Below, piece after piece: positions 11,701 through 22,039 of a stretch of DNA of 64,000 nucleotides. A model generated the notes under the pieces. It saw only the letters and a list, made by a program, of their open reading frames with translations, had not been told where the DNA came from and made no database searches. The stretch covers positions 5,580,001 through 5,644,000 of the forward strand of contig NC_088312.1 in assembly GCF_910592395.1 (NCBI RefSeq), in the 5' to 3' direction. The position numbers were made by a program, and so were the translations under genes. Positions within the stretch are counted from its first letter, which is position 1; every line of letters starts with the position of its first letter. Source of the stretch: Lineus longissimus. Lineage: Eukaryota; Nemertea; Pilidiophora; Heteronemertea; Lineidae.

Positions 11701-12096
11701 AGTGTAGCTGATCAACTCTCAACCCTAACCACGCGGCTAAGCCTCAGTCATAAAGTGTTTGTCACGCAGCTAATAGCCATTACAAATACAATGGCGACAA
11801 TATCAATACAATGTCAAGTTGTACATTTTCATTATAATTTCAACTGGGAAATGGTCAAAGCCCGTCGACAGTATGGTAGGGCCATGAACAGAGTAGGAAT
11901 GCATGGGCACATGTTCTCTAAACAATACCATTACCTACCTCATTACACTACACAACACAGGGAATGTCAATTTGTCATGTGGTTGATGACGACGTGTACA
12001 TGTCATGATGACAGTCATGCACACTCCATCATCATCATGTATGCCCCGACATACACAAAACTTACCATAATCCGTAACATCGAGTACAGTCGCCAT
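8703..12096 (-). CDS. YRDC: Threonylcarbamoyl-AMP synthase, YrdC/Sua5 family
   Basis: Makes threonylcarbamoyl-AMP from threonine, bicarbonate and ATP, the first step of t6A37 tRNA modification. Exons in transcript order: 12066-12096 (start ATG), 11077-11275, 10584-10818, 10120-10256, and a tentative last exon 8703-8793. Phases join exactly, giving 693 nt, 230 aa. YrdC signatures: PTDTIYGLA (33-41), KNR (57-59, the conserved K-x-R), LPGPVTLV (92-99), GIRIP, and TSAN (141-144, the S-x-N motif). The RFGSTVIRL stretch followed by GKYSIIREG matches the family C-terminus. The first four exons are secure. The fifth rests on an acceptor (CTTCTGCAG), correct phase, a 29-residue tail and a following AATAAA, and that tail is not strongly conserved. 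The protein lacks the longer N-terminal extension of human YRDC. The last intron carries a TIR element (9028-9598). Confidence 0.85.
9028..9598. mobile_element. Non-autonomous hAT-like TIR element in the YRDC last intron
   Basis: Perfect 10-bp terminal inverted repeats, CAGGGTTGGC on the left and GCCAACCCTG on the right, bound 571 bp. The same pentamer TATGT lies immediately outside both ends (9023-9027, 9599-9603). The left subterminal region has an inverted TTCGCCACTTG / CAAGTGGCGAA, and the right has repeated TGGCTA. The TIR start CAGGG resembles hAT termini. The internal 99-residue frame shows no transposase motif, so the element is non-autonomous. hAT elements normally make 8-bp target duplications, and only 5 bp are visible here, so the class is an inference. 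Confidence 0.6.
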
Positions 12097-12370
12097 TTTT
12101 GACTTGAAATACTGGGACCTGGTTAATTGGGATATCCTTCGTGTAATGACACTGGTCATTTGGCTACTGATATTATATTAGAGCCAGAAATTCACTAAAC
12201 ATGTGGTGCAATTTTGCCGAATCGCGTGCGATTTGCTACATCCTCGATGTACACATTGAGGGATGTCGGAGTTCCACTAGTAATAAAAAGGTGACGCCAC
12301 CATTAGTTCATGAGTTCCTGTAGGCCTACGCGGGAAATACGAATGCACACGTGTGGGTTTACAGTCCTGG

Positions 12371-12597
12371 ATTTTTTAAAAAGGGATGACCCCTGTAGGA
12401 TTTGTGAAGGGGGTCCTGGGGGGGGGTCCCAGCCTTGGGCTTCTGTTAGCCAGGATTCATACTGGTGATAAACCATTCAATGAGAACTCAGGTGAATGTG
12501 ATCATCTGAGGAATCGGATATGGATTCATACTGGTGATAAACAATGTGAACTCAAGTGACTGTGGTCATCTGAGAGATGTGGATTCATCATCATTAT
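12371..12597 (+). repeat. Dispersed repeat with zinc-finger-linker-like units
   Basis: A G-rich leader (ATGACCCCTGTAGGATTTGT, then a G run) is followed by two units beginning ATTCATACTGGTGATAAAC. In one frame they read IHTGDKPF and, 25 codons on, WIHTGDKQ, with CDHLRNR between. This resembles the HTGEKP linker and the helix/His part of a C2H2 zinc finger, minus the Cys pair. The same leader and units occur in reverse orientation at 25775-26720. A stop follows the second unit, so this is not a functional gene. The end is cut by the 3' tail of an inserted LINE. Confidence 0.6.
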
Positions 12598-13522
12598 CAT
12601 GTCCCGCAGCCATGCGGCAATTGTGGTGACCCTAGCTGTTAACGATGCACTGTTCTGTCCTCGGCGAGGTGGATCAGGTCACTGGTCTTTCTTCCAGTTC
12701 AGTGCGTCAGGTCATCCACCCAAATTCTCTTTGGACGGCCGCGTCGGCGGCTACCCTCCCCTGTGCCCTGCAAGTTGGTATTTGCTAGTGTTCCCTTGGC
12801 TCTCGTGACATGGCCGAACCACCTCAGCTTTTCTTCTTTGCAACGATTAGGAGGCTGTCGTGATGTACGATGTAGTACTGGGTGACCAGTTCTCTTAATA
12901 CTTGGATGTTGGTGGTGTGGGATGTATAGTGGATGTTGAATAGCATCCTGTAGCAGTTCAGTTCAAATGCATTGATCCGTTTCTCGATCTCGATGTTCAT
13001 GGTCTACGATTCTGCCGTATACAAGAACACTGAGATCACCAACGACCTCAGAAGGTGGTGTTTTGACATCATGTTTCTGTCCGCAAAATTCTCTTCAGTC
13101 TGGTTAAGGCAGCCGCAGCTTTGGCTGTACGCGTTTTCACCTCCTTGAGGCAGGTACCATCCTCTGTTTGTGTGCCACCTAGGTAGACGAACTCTGCCAC
13201 TTGTTCTGGGTGGTAGTCTCTTAATCCCACATAATTCTGTAACTTCCGCTGGATACCATTGTCTTCGTCTTCTCGAGGCTGATTTCCATGCCATATATAT
13301 ACTGGTTTTGTCAACCTTCTGTGAGTGGTGGATTTGGTCACTTCTGGAGCTGAGTAGGAGTTCGATGTCGTCGGCAAACCTCAGATCACTGATCGTTCGG
13401 CCCGAGATCGTCAAGGGTGGCTCAAGTTCAGGGAGTTACTCGGCCAGGATTTTCTCGAGGAAGATTTTGCACAGGGTTGGTGACAGAAGGCAACCCTGCC
13501 TTACTCCTACTGAGCTGAGGAA
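12598..13522 (-). pseudogene. Decayed non-LTR retrotransposon (RTE-like), C-terminal reverse transcriptase part
   Basis: Minus-strand frames carry GVRQGCLLSPTL, then ISDLRFADDIELLL (the RT catalytic FADD box). Next come EFVYLGGTQTEDG, typical of the thumb region, and LRWFGHVTRAKG then RGRPKRIWVDDL near the end. These fall in different frames with in-frame stops, for example a TAA soon after KILAE, so the copy is dead. The 3' end runs into ATGATAATGATGATG, a TGA-type tail as in RTE elements, inside the zinc-finger-like repeat. The upstream part is missing: the tail of another LINE abuts it at 13522. The exact clade is uncertain. Confidence 0.7.
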
Positions 13523-15043
13523 GCATGAATGAATTGAATGAATGAATTGAAAAACTTATATTGGGCGCCTTTCCGTGGTCCACCACGCTCAAGGCGCCAC
13601 CCCCCCTAAATAGTCCTCAAACAAGGTAGTTTTGAGTTGCCTCTTAAATGATGTTTCTGGTAGAGCCCTGACGGAAACAGGAAGTTTGTTCCACAGGTAT
13701 GGGCCACAGCATGAGAAGCTGCGGTCACCATACCTGGACTTACTTCTTTTGATTTTAAGCGCCTTGAACGTGGTGGACCTCGTACAGCCGCTTGTCGCCA
13801 CCAGCAAATCTGACAGGTACATCGGACCCCCACTGCTCACTACTGTCTTGTGTACAAGAGTCAGAATTTTGTAAACGACTCTTGCCTTGACAGGAAGCCA
13901 ATGGAGCTCGCGGAGCAGTGGGGTGATGCTGTCAAATTTCCTGCGGCGACAAACAAGCCTAGCAGCGGAATTTAGCACACGTTGCAAAGGAGCCAGGGTC
14001 TTATCTGGAAGACCATAGAGTATGGTATTGTTAGTGTCTAGTCGGGAGACAACCAATGCGTGCACAAGCCTTACTACTGAGTGACGATCTAGGTATTTCC
14101 TTATCCTCCCAATTTTGTAGAGGCTGGCATAGGCAGCTTTGCATGTCGTTTTTACTTGAGTCTGCATAGTCATTCCCTCATCGAGCCACACTCCCAGGTC
14201 CTTAACGCATTCAGATTTTGGAATCTGAACTCCGCTGATACTGATACTGGGAATGGATCCCTGTCGACGCGTTGACACAAAATTGACCATGTCCGTTTTT
14301 GGGGCATTAAGACAGAGCCAATTTGTTGACAGCCAAGACTGGATATGGCCTATTCCACCCTCCGTGGAGGCAACCATGGCGCTACACTGGGCGTTGTCAC
14401 CACATCGAGCAGAAGTCAACAACTGATTATCATCAGCGTACAATTGATATGGAATGCATGCTCTATTCATGACGTCTCCCAATGGAATTGTATATATCGT
14501 GAAAAGTACTGGGCCCAAGACAGACCCTTGCGGCACTCCATACTCCAGTGACACAGCAGCTGACGTAAAACCCTGTATACACACAGAAAGTTGTCTGTCC
14601 TCGAGATATGAGCTGAACCAGTGCAGGGCAGTGTCCGAGAGTCCTATCCTCTCCTGGAGTCTGCCAAGCAGAATGGTGTGGTCAACCGTATCAAAGGCCG
14701 CAGAAAGATCGAGTAACACCAAGAGACCCTCATGTCCTACATCCAAGGATGTGAGTATGTCATTGGTAACTTTAAGAAGTGTAGTCTCGGTGCTGTGGCC
14801 TTTTCGATAGGCCGACTGATTCGGGTCATACAACTCGTTCACTGTCATATGCTCTCGTAGAAGCACTCGCTGAAGTCCTCTCCTACCCGAACCATGCTCC
14901 TCGATGCTGCATACAGTGGCCTTGGTGATACCAGGGCTGATGTTGTACTTCCTTAAAACTGCCAATAAACCTTCCTGCCAGATACGATCAAAGCATCGGG
15001 GGCCAGTGGAAAGAAAGCTAGAATAACTCTCGACACCATTCAT
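13521..15043 (-). mobile_element. 5'-truncated CR1/L2-type LINE with long RT frame
   Basis: A 484-codon open frame ends with TGA at 13589-13591. RT motifs in order: PNQSAYRKGHSTET, LLVLLDLSAAFDTVDH, GVPQGSVLGPVLFTIY, YADDNQLL (catalytic YADD) and KDLGVWLD. The C-terminal block LHWLPVKARVVYKIL and the final SFKRQLKTTLFEDYL are typical of the CR1/L2/Jockey group. The endonuclease and the N-terminal RT are absent. The start of the frame no longer matches RT, so the true element begins near 14900. Downstream are a GGCGCCTT/AAGGCGCC hairpin and an ATTC-rich tail (13521-13552), the expected 3' end. The intact frame suggests a fairly young insertion. Confidence 0.85.
13564..13598 (-). other. 3' stem-loop of the LINE, overlapping its stop codon
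   Basis: GGCGCCTT and AAGGCGCC form an 8-bp stem around a 19-nt loop, just before the short ATTC repeat tail. The stop TGA sits at the base of the 5' arm. A 3' hairpin plus a short tandem repeat is the recognition architecture described for L2/CR1-type LINEs. Confidence 0.6.
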
Positions 15044-15059
15044 GGTTTCGACCTACTGT

Positions 15060-16060
15060 GAAGCCAGCCAGGTGCTGTTCATTTTGCTTTAACCTTCTTG
15101 GAAACTGCTTGAGATGTGAACAAATTTGTTATGAAGTGAATATGATTTTTATTACAATCACCTTGGCTAATGATCAGTTCGTATTTTGGGTACATACAGA
15201 ACCTGAACATGATCAGATAGGGACCTGTTGTTACTGGAAATCTATTCCCACTTTGGCATGGTCATGGATTGAGCACCTTGGTCAGATAGCAGAGTACCAT
15301 AGAGTAGACTCTTTCGGCAGCCCGATTTTGATATCCTGTTTATCTTCCTATCTGGCCTGTCACTGTTGTACCAAATAAATGCAGGAAAACTAGTGTCTAT
15401 GGTGGAAATAGAGGGAGGCTGCGACCCCGGCCATGGCCAATTTGGTGATTTCTCCATCTGGTCAGCTGGGCTATCTGCAGTAGTGCCATTGTTTAAAGTA
15501 CACCTCTCAACTGGCTTGAGCCCATCGACACAATGACTGACGTTTGTCTTTGATTATTACTGCGGACAAATGTGTCACAAGCATACCCTGCTTTAAACTC
15601 AGCAATAACACTCAAATGGTAACGTCATTTGTTATTTAGGGTGCACAAGGGCACATTTAGATGCCACTGGTTTTACCCAGCATGAAAACAGCTCGAGTGT
15701 CGTGTGGTAGTGAACTACCCTGCAAGTGAACTATCCTGGAAACTAATATTATGATCAATAGACTCTTCTCCTTCGGGTGCAAAGCTCAGTATGCTTGCAG
15801 TCCAACACAGTAGTTATGCAAATTTATGCATAATCCACTAGTTAAGATGACCCCGGGGCGACAGAAACTGATGACACTAAAAAGTGTGTCATTTCCAACT
15901 TCCATTGGGATGCAAGACATGGGAACAAGCGGGATTTTTATTTTACCAATATTTAAGGTCAAAATCTGGTAAACACAAAGGCAGCTCCGGTGAAAAGTTT
16001 TGATTGAGTGACGGTGTCCCAACAGGCGAGTCAATAAGAAAAAAACTGTTTCTCTTTCAA
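15060..16060. other. Gene-free stretch, nothing recognised
   Basis: AT-rich sequence with short, low-quality frames on both strands and no recognisable domain, RNA or long repeat. Confidence 0.4.
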
Positions 16061-16065
16061 AAAAC

Positions 16066-16071
16066 TTTATT
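16066..16071 (-). terminator. Possible minus-strand poly(A) signal
   Basis: AATAAA on the minus strand, about 0.9 kb downstream of the lowest candidate exon of the unrecognised minus-strand gene (16977-22028). Its meaning depends on that gene being real. Confidence 0.2.
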
Positions 16072-16828
16072 GTACATTACAAGGAAAACACATGACGATT
16101 TGGAATGTAGTGTAGGAGGAAACCCGCATACCGGGAGAAAACCTACGCAATCGGAGGGAGTCGCCATCTCCATCACACAGGTGACAGGTGCTTAGGTTTG
16201 AAATGACTTAACACGTTGTACTTTATAGTTTATACAATGATCGTAGTCCTTTTTTTTACTGCACCACTCCGAAAGCCCAATACAAGAAGAAAACCAGGAG
16301 ATAGGCAGTAGCACTATCCCTTTAAAGACTTGGTCAACTTCTTTACAAGATATCACAAAGAAACTCTGATAAGTGTCCTTGCAAAACAATGCTAAATTGA
16401 GATCAAACACAATAGACTCAACTACTCCACCACAATGGTTTCAGTTAGCACTAAACCTCTTCATGCATTCATCATGTTTATAATACATGAATAGCTATTG
16501 TATTAAAACCTATTGTTCATGCCTTCAGGTGAGCCATGTGAGCTTACAATAGGTTTGGTCACTGCTGTTGATTTGCATGACCCAATTTGAATAACAAAGG
16601 AACCACATTTGTCATGGCCACTGGACAGAGCTGTCTGCCAATCAGCATGACAAAAGGAGCAGTTCTGACATGTCATTTGCATGACAAAAGAGGTGACCTT
16701 GACAGGGCAAAGTTTAAAAGTTGACTTTGCCATACTTTTTGCCAAGTCATGGAGTCTAGATCTCAAATAGACATTTTACAAACTATTTACATACAGGATT
16801 TACAAATACATTCATTGGGAACAAACAT

Positions 16829-16952
16829 TTTAAAACGTCTGAAAGTTGACGTTTTTAAATAGCACTTTTCTCAATCACTTCAGTACCAAGTCGAAAAATT
16901 TTAAAACGTCTAAAAGTTGACGTTTTTAAATTACACTTTTCTCAATCAAGCC
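16829..16952. repeat. 71-bp tandem duplication with internal inverted repeat
   Basis: TTTTAAAACGTCTGAAAGTT near 16830 recurs 71 bp later as TTTTAAAACGTCTAAAAGTT. Each copy contains AAAACGTC and GACGTTTT, a small hairpin, and both end in CACTTTTCTCAATCA. Confidence 0.75.
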
Positions 16953-16976
16953 AACTTTTAATCTTTTAAATAATTG

Positions 16977-19900
16977 TCATGATGGCATAGGCAAGATGTG
17001 CTCACCTATTGTCCAAGGAGATGTTCCATGGACAACATCATCATCAACAATTTGGGGTCCCTGGTAAGCCGTAACAAAACATGCATGCATGCCACCATTG
17101 TCGAATGACACGCTTTGACAACGGCTCACTGTGTGACCACTAGGGAAGGATCAGTCTTTAATTTTCAACAAAACAGTGAGAGTTTATCTAACTGTTTTAG
17201 TTCAATTGGAAAGATATTTTGGTATTTCAAGGAGGAAATTCAAAGTCAACATATCACTGTTGGTCATTTGTCTCGAGCATGAAGGTACATGTATTGAGCA
17301 ATTGAGCCAGCCAGTGTGATGATGGTGCAGGGCATCGGAGCCCAGGCCATGTCAGTTGATTCTGTGGTACTGATGAAATTAAGAAACAGTATGAAAGGCC
17401 TACAGTTCCATCAGACACATGTGTTTTTGTTTCGTGGGGTCAGCGAAACAACAACACATGGACCCCATGTCTAAAGTGATGGATATACCAGTAATTAAAT
17501 AAATATCTGATGAATTCAGTGATTTTAAAGCAGAAAAATATCTTTTGCCTGAAAAGAATTTCAGGGTCCTCATATGCCCAAGGCGGCTGTTGGCTCCTCT
17601 GGTAGCCACAAACAACCCATCCCCCCTTAAACTTGTTGATCTTCTCATCTTAAGCACAAAATTTAGCTTGAAAATTATTTTGTTTGGGTTCTGGCGTGCC
17701 TTATCATTGGCTCCCCTGTTAACCAGAAACAACCCAACCCCCCATAATTTCAATTCTTTCTTTGAAAAGTGTAAGATTTTGAACCATGGCACAAGTCATG
17801 GTCATTACCAAACACAGATTAAAATAATCTATGCTTGTCATAAGCAAGGTAAATATTTGCCTTCTCACCATCAGAAAAATTTGAATTTTCATTAAATCAC
17901 CTTTCAATCAGATATTTAGATGAAACGATAAAGCCTACGGTGACAAAATACAATCTAACCGTCGTACTGTTACTTGACGGCGATGGGAGCATGGTTGGGA
18001 TGTGCTGGGTCAACAACATCCTTCTCCCTGCTGTGGGATGGCTCATCATGCTGAAAAGAAAAAGACAACATGACATTAAGGTTGCACATGCTCAAGTTGA
18101 TAATTCAATGTCAAGGGGCCATTGTGCTGACCGTATAAATATCTTGTAGTAGTAGACAATTCATGCTGGTTAAGAAATGTACTACAAGTTTCATGCAAAA
18201 AACTTTTCGAAAACATCTTCTCTATTAAACCTTATTCAGGACTCCTACTCTGAGCTCTGCTTTGGATTAGCAAGAGACACAAATATGTGTTCCTCCTTGA
18301 CACGCCTGATGTCAATACAATGACAATTTTATCCTTAGAAAATCAGCAGTTTCAGAGGGAGGTAAAGGACTGTAGAATTTGAGAAGTTTTGTCAAAAGGG
18401 TGGTTCAGTTAAGGAACATTTTCCAAGTCATTTTTGGGATTTCGGAATTGATGCCAAACTGGAGGTTTTAGGTTGTCTCGCCAAAACAGCGAGGGTGGAG
18501 CTAAAATGTAGACCAAATCAAGGCGGAGCCGAGGTTTAGCTCCACCCTTGCGGTTTTGGTTAGTCAATCAATACCGACGTTGCACCAACCCAAGCGGCCT
18601 AACCATAACCGCTGAACTCAAAATGAGGCTTTGTTGGCACATGGTGCAATACACTGTAAAGTGCAGTTCATTCTAAATCCAGGTGTTTTAGAATGCTAGA
18701 TAAAACGCGATTTTCATCAGAATTGCACAGATGATAGTTTTAACCATTCTTTATATTTAGTGCAAAAAAAGTATAATGCCCTAACTTCATGTGACAATGA
18801 AATTCATCAAGATTCTATGAGAGAATTTTGTTAGTTCAAGAAAAGTTAAACTGCATGGAGTTTGATTGATTGGGTCATTTGAATAAACCACATGTCACTA
18901 TTCTGAATGAATTCTTGCAACCAGTTAGGATAAATTCCTTGCGAAGATATAATGGAACCATTCCAGGGAAGCTGACCGAGGTCAAAGAGGTCGCATTGGC
19001 ATTGTGCACAAGGACCTTAGAGTAATCAGTATGACAGTTTTCATGTTTTCAAAGCATTTTTCGTTGTAAAATCTATATTTTTGAATGATGTAATCATATG
19101 GAAGAGCGAGCTTACATGTAACAGATAAGGTTACGAACATTCCTTATTGTCTAGTTCTTTTGGCAACATTTTATTGTTTTACTAATTAAGATTAGTCCAT
19201 ACTACCATCACCGTGAGTTTGATGAAAATCGCACTGTAATTGGTGTCGCAAAAACAACGTTGGAAAATTGTTCCTCAACAGAGAGCTCACGATCTCTGAA
19301 TCAGGCCAATGGCTACACCTAATCACAGACTTTTGAATAACTGAAATTGATTTGTTTATATTACCATGTGATGGCATCCTTCCGAAAGTATGAGATAGGC
19401 TGTCCTCGTGGTGGCTGCAGGATATCATGTCAGGGCTCTATGTCCGTAACTTTTCCTAAGTCCAGAGAGTCCCTTCGGGGTTGGATTGTCATTATAGTTC
19501 ATTAGAATGACGGACATTTAAGTGTCCAATCCATCCACACAGAAACGTTCCCTTCCTGATCTTAGCGAAGGTTCTCCTTGAATTTGTCTGTCAAGGCATC
19601 GTTTGCTGAACTGTGGTTCGTCACTCCTGCACATGGATATCCCTCAGCGCAATCCTTCGACCCACTGAATCCACTCGACTCTCAGTCGTCTGCCTGTATC
19701 TGTGAGCGACTGGAAAACAAAATTTAAGGTTACTCCATTGTGCTACCATAATTAATGCACTTGTGCCATTAGGGCCTTTCATTCAGTTTCATCAAATTCA
19801 CCAAAGTACATGCTGAGAGCTTTCAGTGGAACTGGAACTCAGATTAGCTGAAGTTGCTGAAGTCTTCGAGCAATATGGGGGTATCGTTAGCATAGCACAT

Positions 19901-22028
19901 CTGCCCGAATAATCAGGTCTATCAAAACAAGGCGGCTGAAGGGGTTTTTTCAAATATCATCGCTAGTTTCTGGAAGGGCTTGGATGTTATTTAAGAAATG
20001 TGTTCCTATCTTAATTTTCTAAAAGCCTTAATACCGACGACCACAACACTATACTACTTGACACTTGATTTGCAATTCAATTCTAAACTGAGGTTGCTTG
20101 TGCAGATTGAAGATAAAATCCACCATTTTGCAACTCTACTTTACTCCAGTAATGAAATGAACTCAGCCCATGGCGTGTTCACCCATATACTGTCACGTCA
20201 TCTGTTTATATTTACCATATATGCGTTGGATTCCTTCGTCATCCAAAATCTTTGAGAGTCACATCTACCATAGCACGAATTGTAGATCTTGGTTGAGTGG
20301 TTGGGTCGACAGCCATCATCTCAATCTGCAGAGGGCTAGATAACAGGAAAAATACATTCAAGGACCTATCTCAAAATGAATAGATTGAAACCAAAATATT
20401 TTTTTCTTTTCATTTGGGTGAGATGGTTGTCACTTCAAGTTCATAAACTTTCTGGCCTCACTTTTTAGCCCACCAGGTGAGCAATACGATACCGTGGCAT
20501 CCGTTGTCGTTGTCATCTGTCAACCGTCGTTGACTTTTGACAAAAGTGTGGCACGTTTCTTAACCACTTGACCTAGAAAGTTCATACTTGGTGCGTGGGT
20601 ACCCCTAGGCAAGACCATCTTTGAAAATGAAAATTAGCGCAATTTGACTGCTTCTATATCTTATGAATGCTGCTAGCTACAATCATGAAATTTTTACTGT
20701 GAGTGCATGTCATCTTGACCTGATCCCTGCAGAGGTTCAAAACTAAAAACACACCCTTTTCAAGGTCACAGAGGTCAAATGGTGGTGCATGTACCCCTAG
20801 ATCAGTTGATCTCAGTTGAAAAAACTTTGTTCGATTCACTGCTTCAATGCATGCCCTAGTGGTATTATTCCTCAGGCCAAATTGCCTTAGATTTTTATAT
20901 CCATGCTTACGTCTGATATTACAAATAACCATACATAAAATTTAACTCATGATTAGTCTAACTAATATAATCAAGATCATCAAGGTCATGTTGCCCATTT
21001 GGCTGTTACTTGAGCAGTCTCGGTCAGGTGGTCTCACTCGGGGATAAAAGTTCATAACTTGGCCACCAGGGTGCGGGTTCGGAGATATGAAAAATGCTTC
21101 TTTTTTTCTCTCTTTAGAGGGACTATATAGGCAGCAGCTCGGCAGGCAAGATAAAGTTACACGAAGTCGACGAATAGGGGTCTCTCACATCTCACAGTAT
21201 GCCGAAATGATTCACGCTTGTAGGATGAATATATTTAGTGCTGAATCTGACATGACCCAGGGCCCTTACTGTGTATATTAGTCACCTGAAGATGGCCAAA
21301 TTAGCCCCTCTGCTCCTGCCTATAGTCCCCCTCCAACTGCTGCTTGGACAGTTATGAAGTTTGTTTCATCCAGTAGATATAATATCAATAAGTACTTCAC
21401 TAAGTGATGCTCACCCTGTAGACTGCAACATTGTATTTTGTGTCCCTTGTCCTTGTGTCCCTTGTCCTTGTGTCCCTTGTCATTGTGTCCCTTGTCCTTG
21501 TGGCCCTTATACAATGTTGGCTCGGGCTGCCTAAAAAGAATCATATTTTTTGTTGAGGGGTTTATCTTAGTTCCGAGTGTTTCTACTGCATGCTGCGTTG
21601 ACAGTGAATCCAATTTAAAACTGTTTTTCAGAGAGCACTCTCCGGAATACGAATTGGCTACACTAGTTTCGAAACAGCTGCACCAAACTTGGCCTAATTC
21701 ACATGCAATTCGATTTGAAAAGTGCAACTCTTGCCGCATATTGCAGTAACGTGCCTTTCGCATAGGAATGTCCCTGCCCGTTGTTGCAATTAGAAGATAA
21801 TCAAGACAGGAACAAGCTAGTGTGCATGCCCTCTGTTTTGATACGTATTAACGCCCATACTACACATTTCCCTTTTTTTGGAGTAATTTTAACATCTTTG
21901 TAATATTTCTTTTAATCCAGATGTAACTGAGGACTAAATGATGCTTACCCTGTATGGCTCCAACATTGGCAGCAACATATCCTTGGGGTCCATCCAGTGT
22001 CTTCTCGGCTGACAAGCTGGAGGCCGGC
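16977..22028 (-). CDS. Possible unrecognised minus-strand gene (candidate exons only)
   Basis: Several exon-like blocks with splice signals occur on this strand. 21949-22028 has donor GCATACAGG|GTAAGC and reads EPASSLSAEKTLDG then GYVAANVGAIQ. 19621-19709 has a strong acceptor (TTTTGTTTTCCAG) and reads YRQTTESRVDSVGRR then RDIHVQE and a stop, with a phase compatible with the first block. 17970-18050 has a very strong acceptor (CTTTTTCTTTTCAG) and reads HDEPSHSREKDVVDP then APIAVK and a stop, but in a different phase. Further candidates are 17264-17361 and 16977-17060. They may be alternative terminal exons of one gene, or chance. Each is short, so chance open frames are plausible. No family is recognised and no function is proposed. 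Confidence 0.22.
18481..18559. repeat. Imperfect inverted repeat (25-bp arms)
   Basis: Arms 18481-18505 and 18535-18559 pair with two mismatches (CCAAAACAGCGAGGGTGGAG versus its partner) around a 29-nt loop. It would fold into a strong hairpin. It could be a small MITE. No target duplication is evident. Confidence 0.7.
21128..21330 (+). repeat. Third copy of the dispersed repeat seen at 1497 and 1850
   Basis: Contains AAGTTACACGAAGTCGACGA, AGGGGTCTCTCACATCTCAC, GCTGAATCTGACATGACCCA and ATTAGTCACCTGAAGATGGC in the order found across the two copies near 1.5-2.0 kb. It is the most complete copy. Confidence 0.6.
21426..21519. repeat. 15-bp minisatellite enclosed by a perfect inverted repeat
   Basis: About five units of GTGTCCCTTGTCCTT lie between CAACATTGTA (21426-21435) and its exact complement TACAATGTTG (21510-21519). 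On the minus strand the array is open and encodes repeated KDKGH, but no start or domain supports translation. Confidence 0.8.
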
Positions 22029-22039
22029 TCTCCTTCTTC

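Noticed and set aside
16107-16160. GGAGGAAACCCGCATACCGG-type block resembling a widespread marine-invertebrate repeat core
   Set aside because: Only one copy in the window and no defined ends, so it cannot be supported here.
16977-17361. Two extra candidate terminal exons (16977-17060 and 17264-17361)
   Set aside because: Frames of fewer than 33 codons with weak acceptors. Kept only as part of the low-confidence gene, not listed separately.
19360-19414. Exon-like block with acceptor CCTGCAG and donor GTAATA
   Set aside because: Readable in more than one frame, with weak signals on both sides.
21320-21763. 147-codon minus-strand frame with KDKGH repeats
   Set aside because: The repetition comes from the 15-bp minisatellite, and the flanking sequence is unlike a protein domain.
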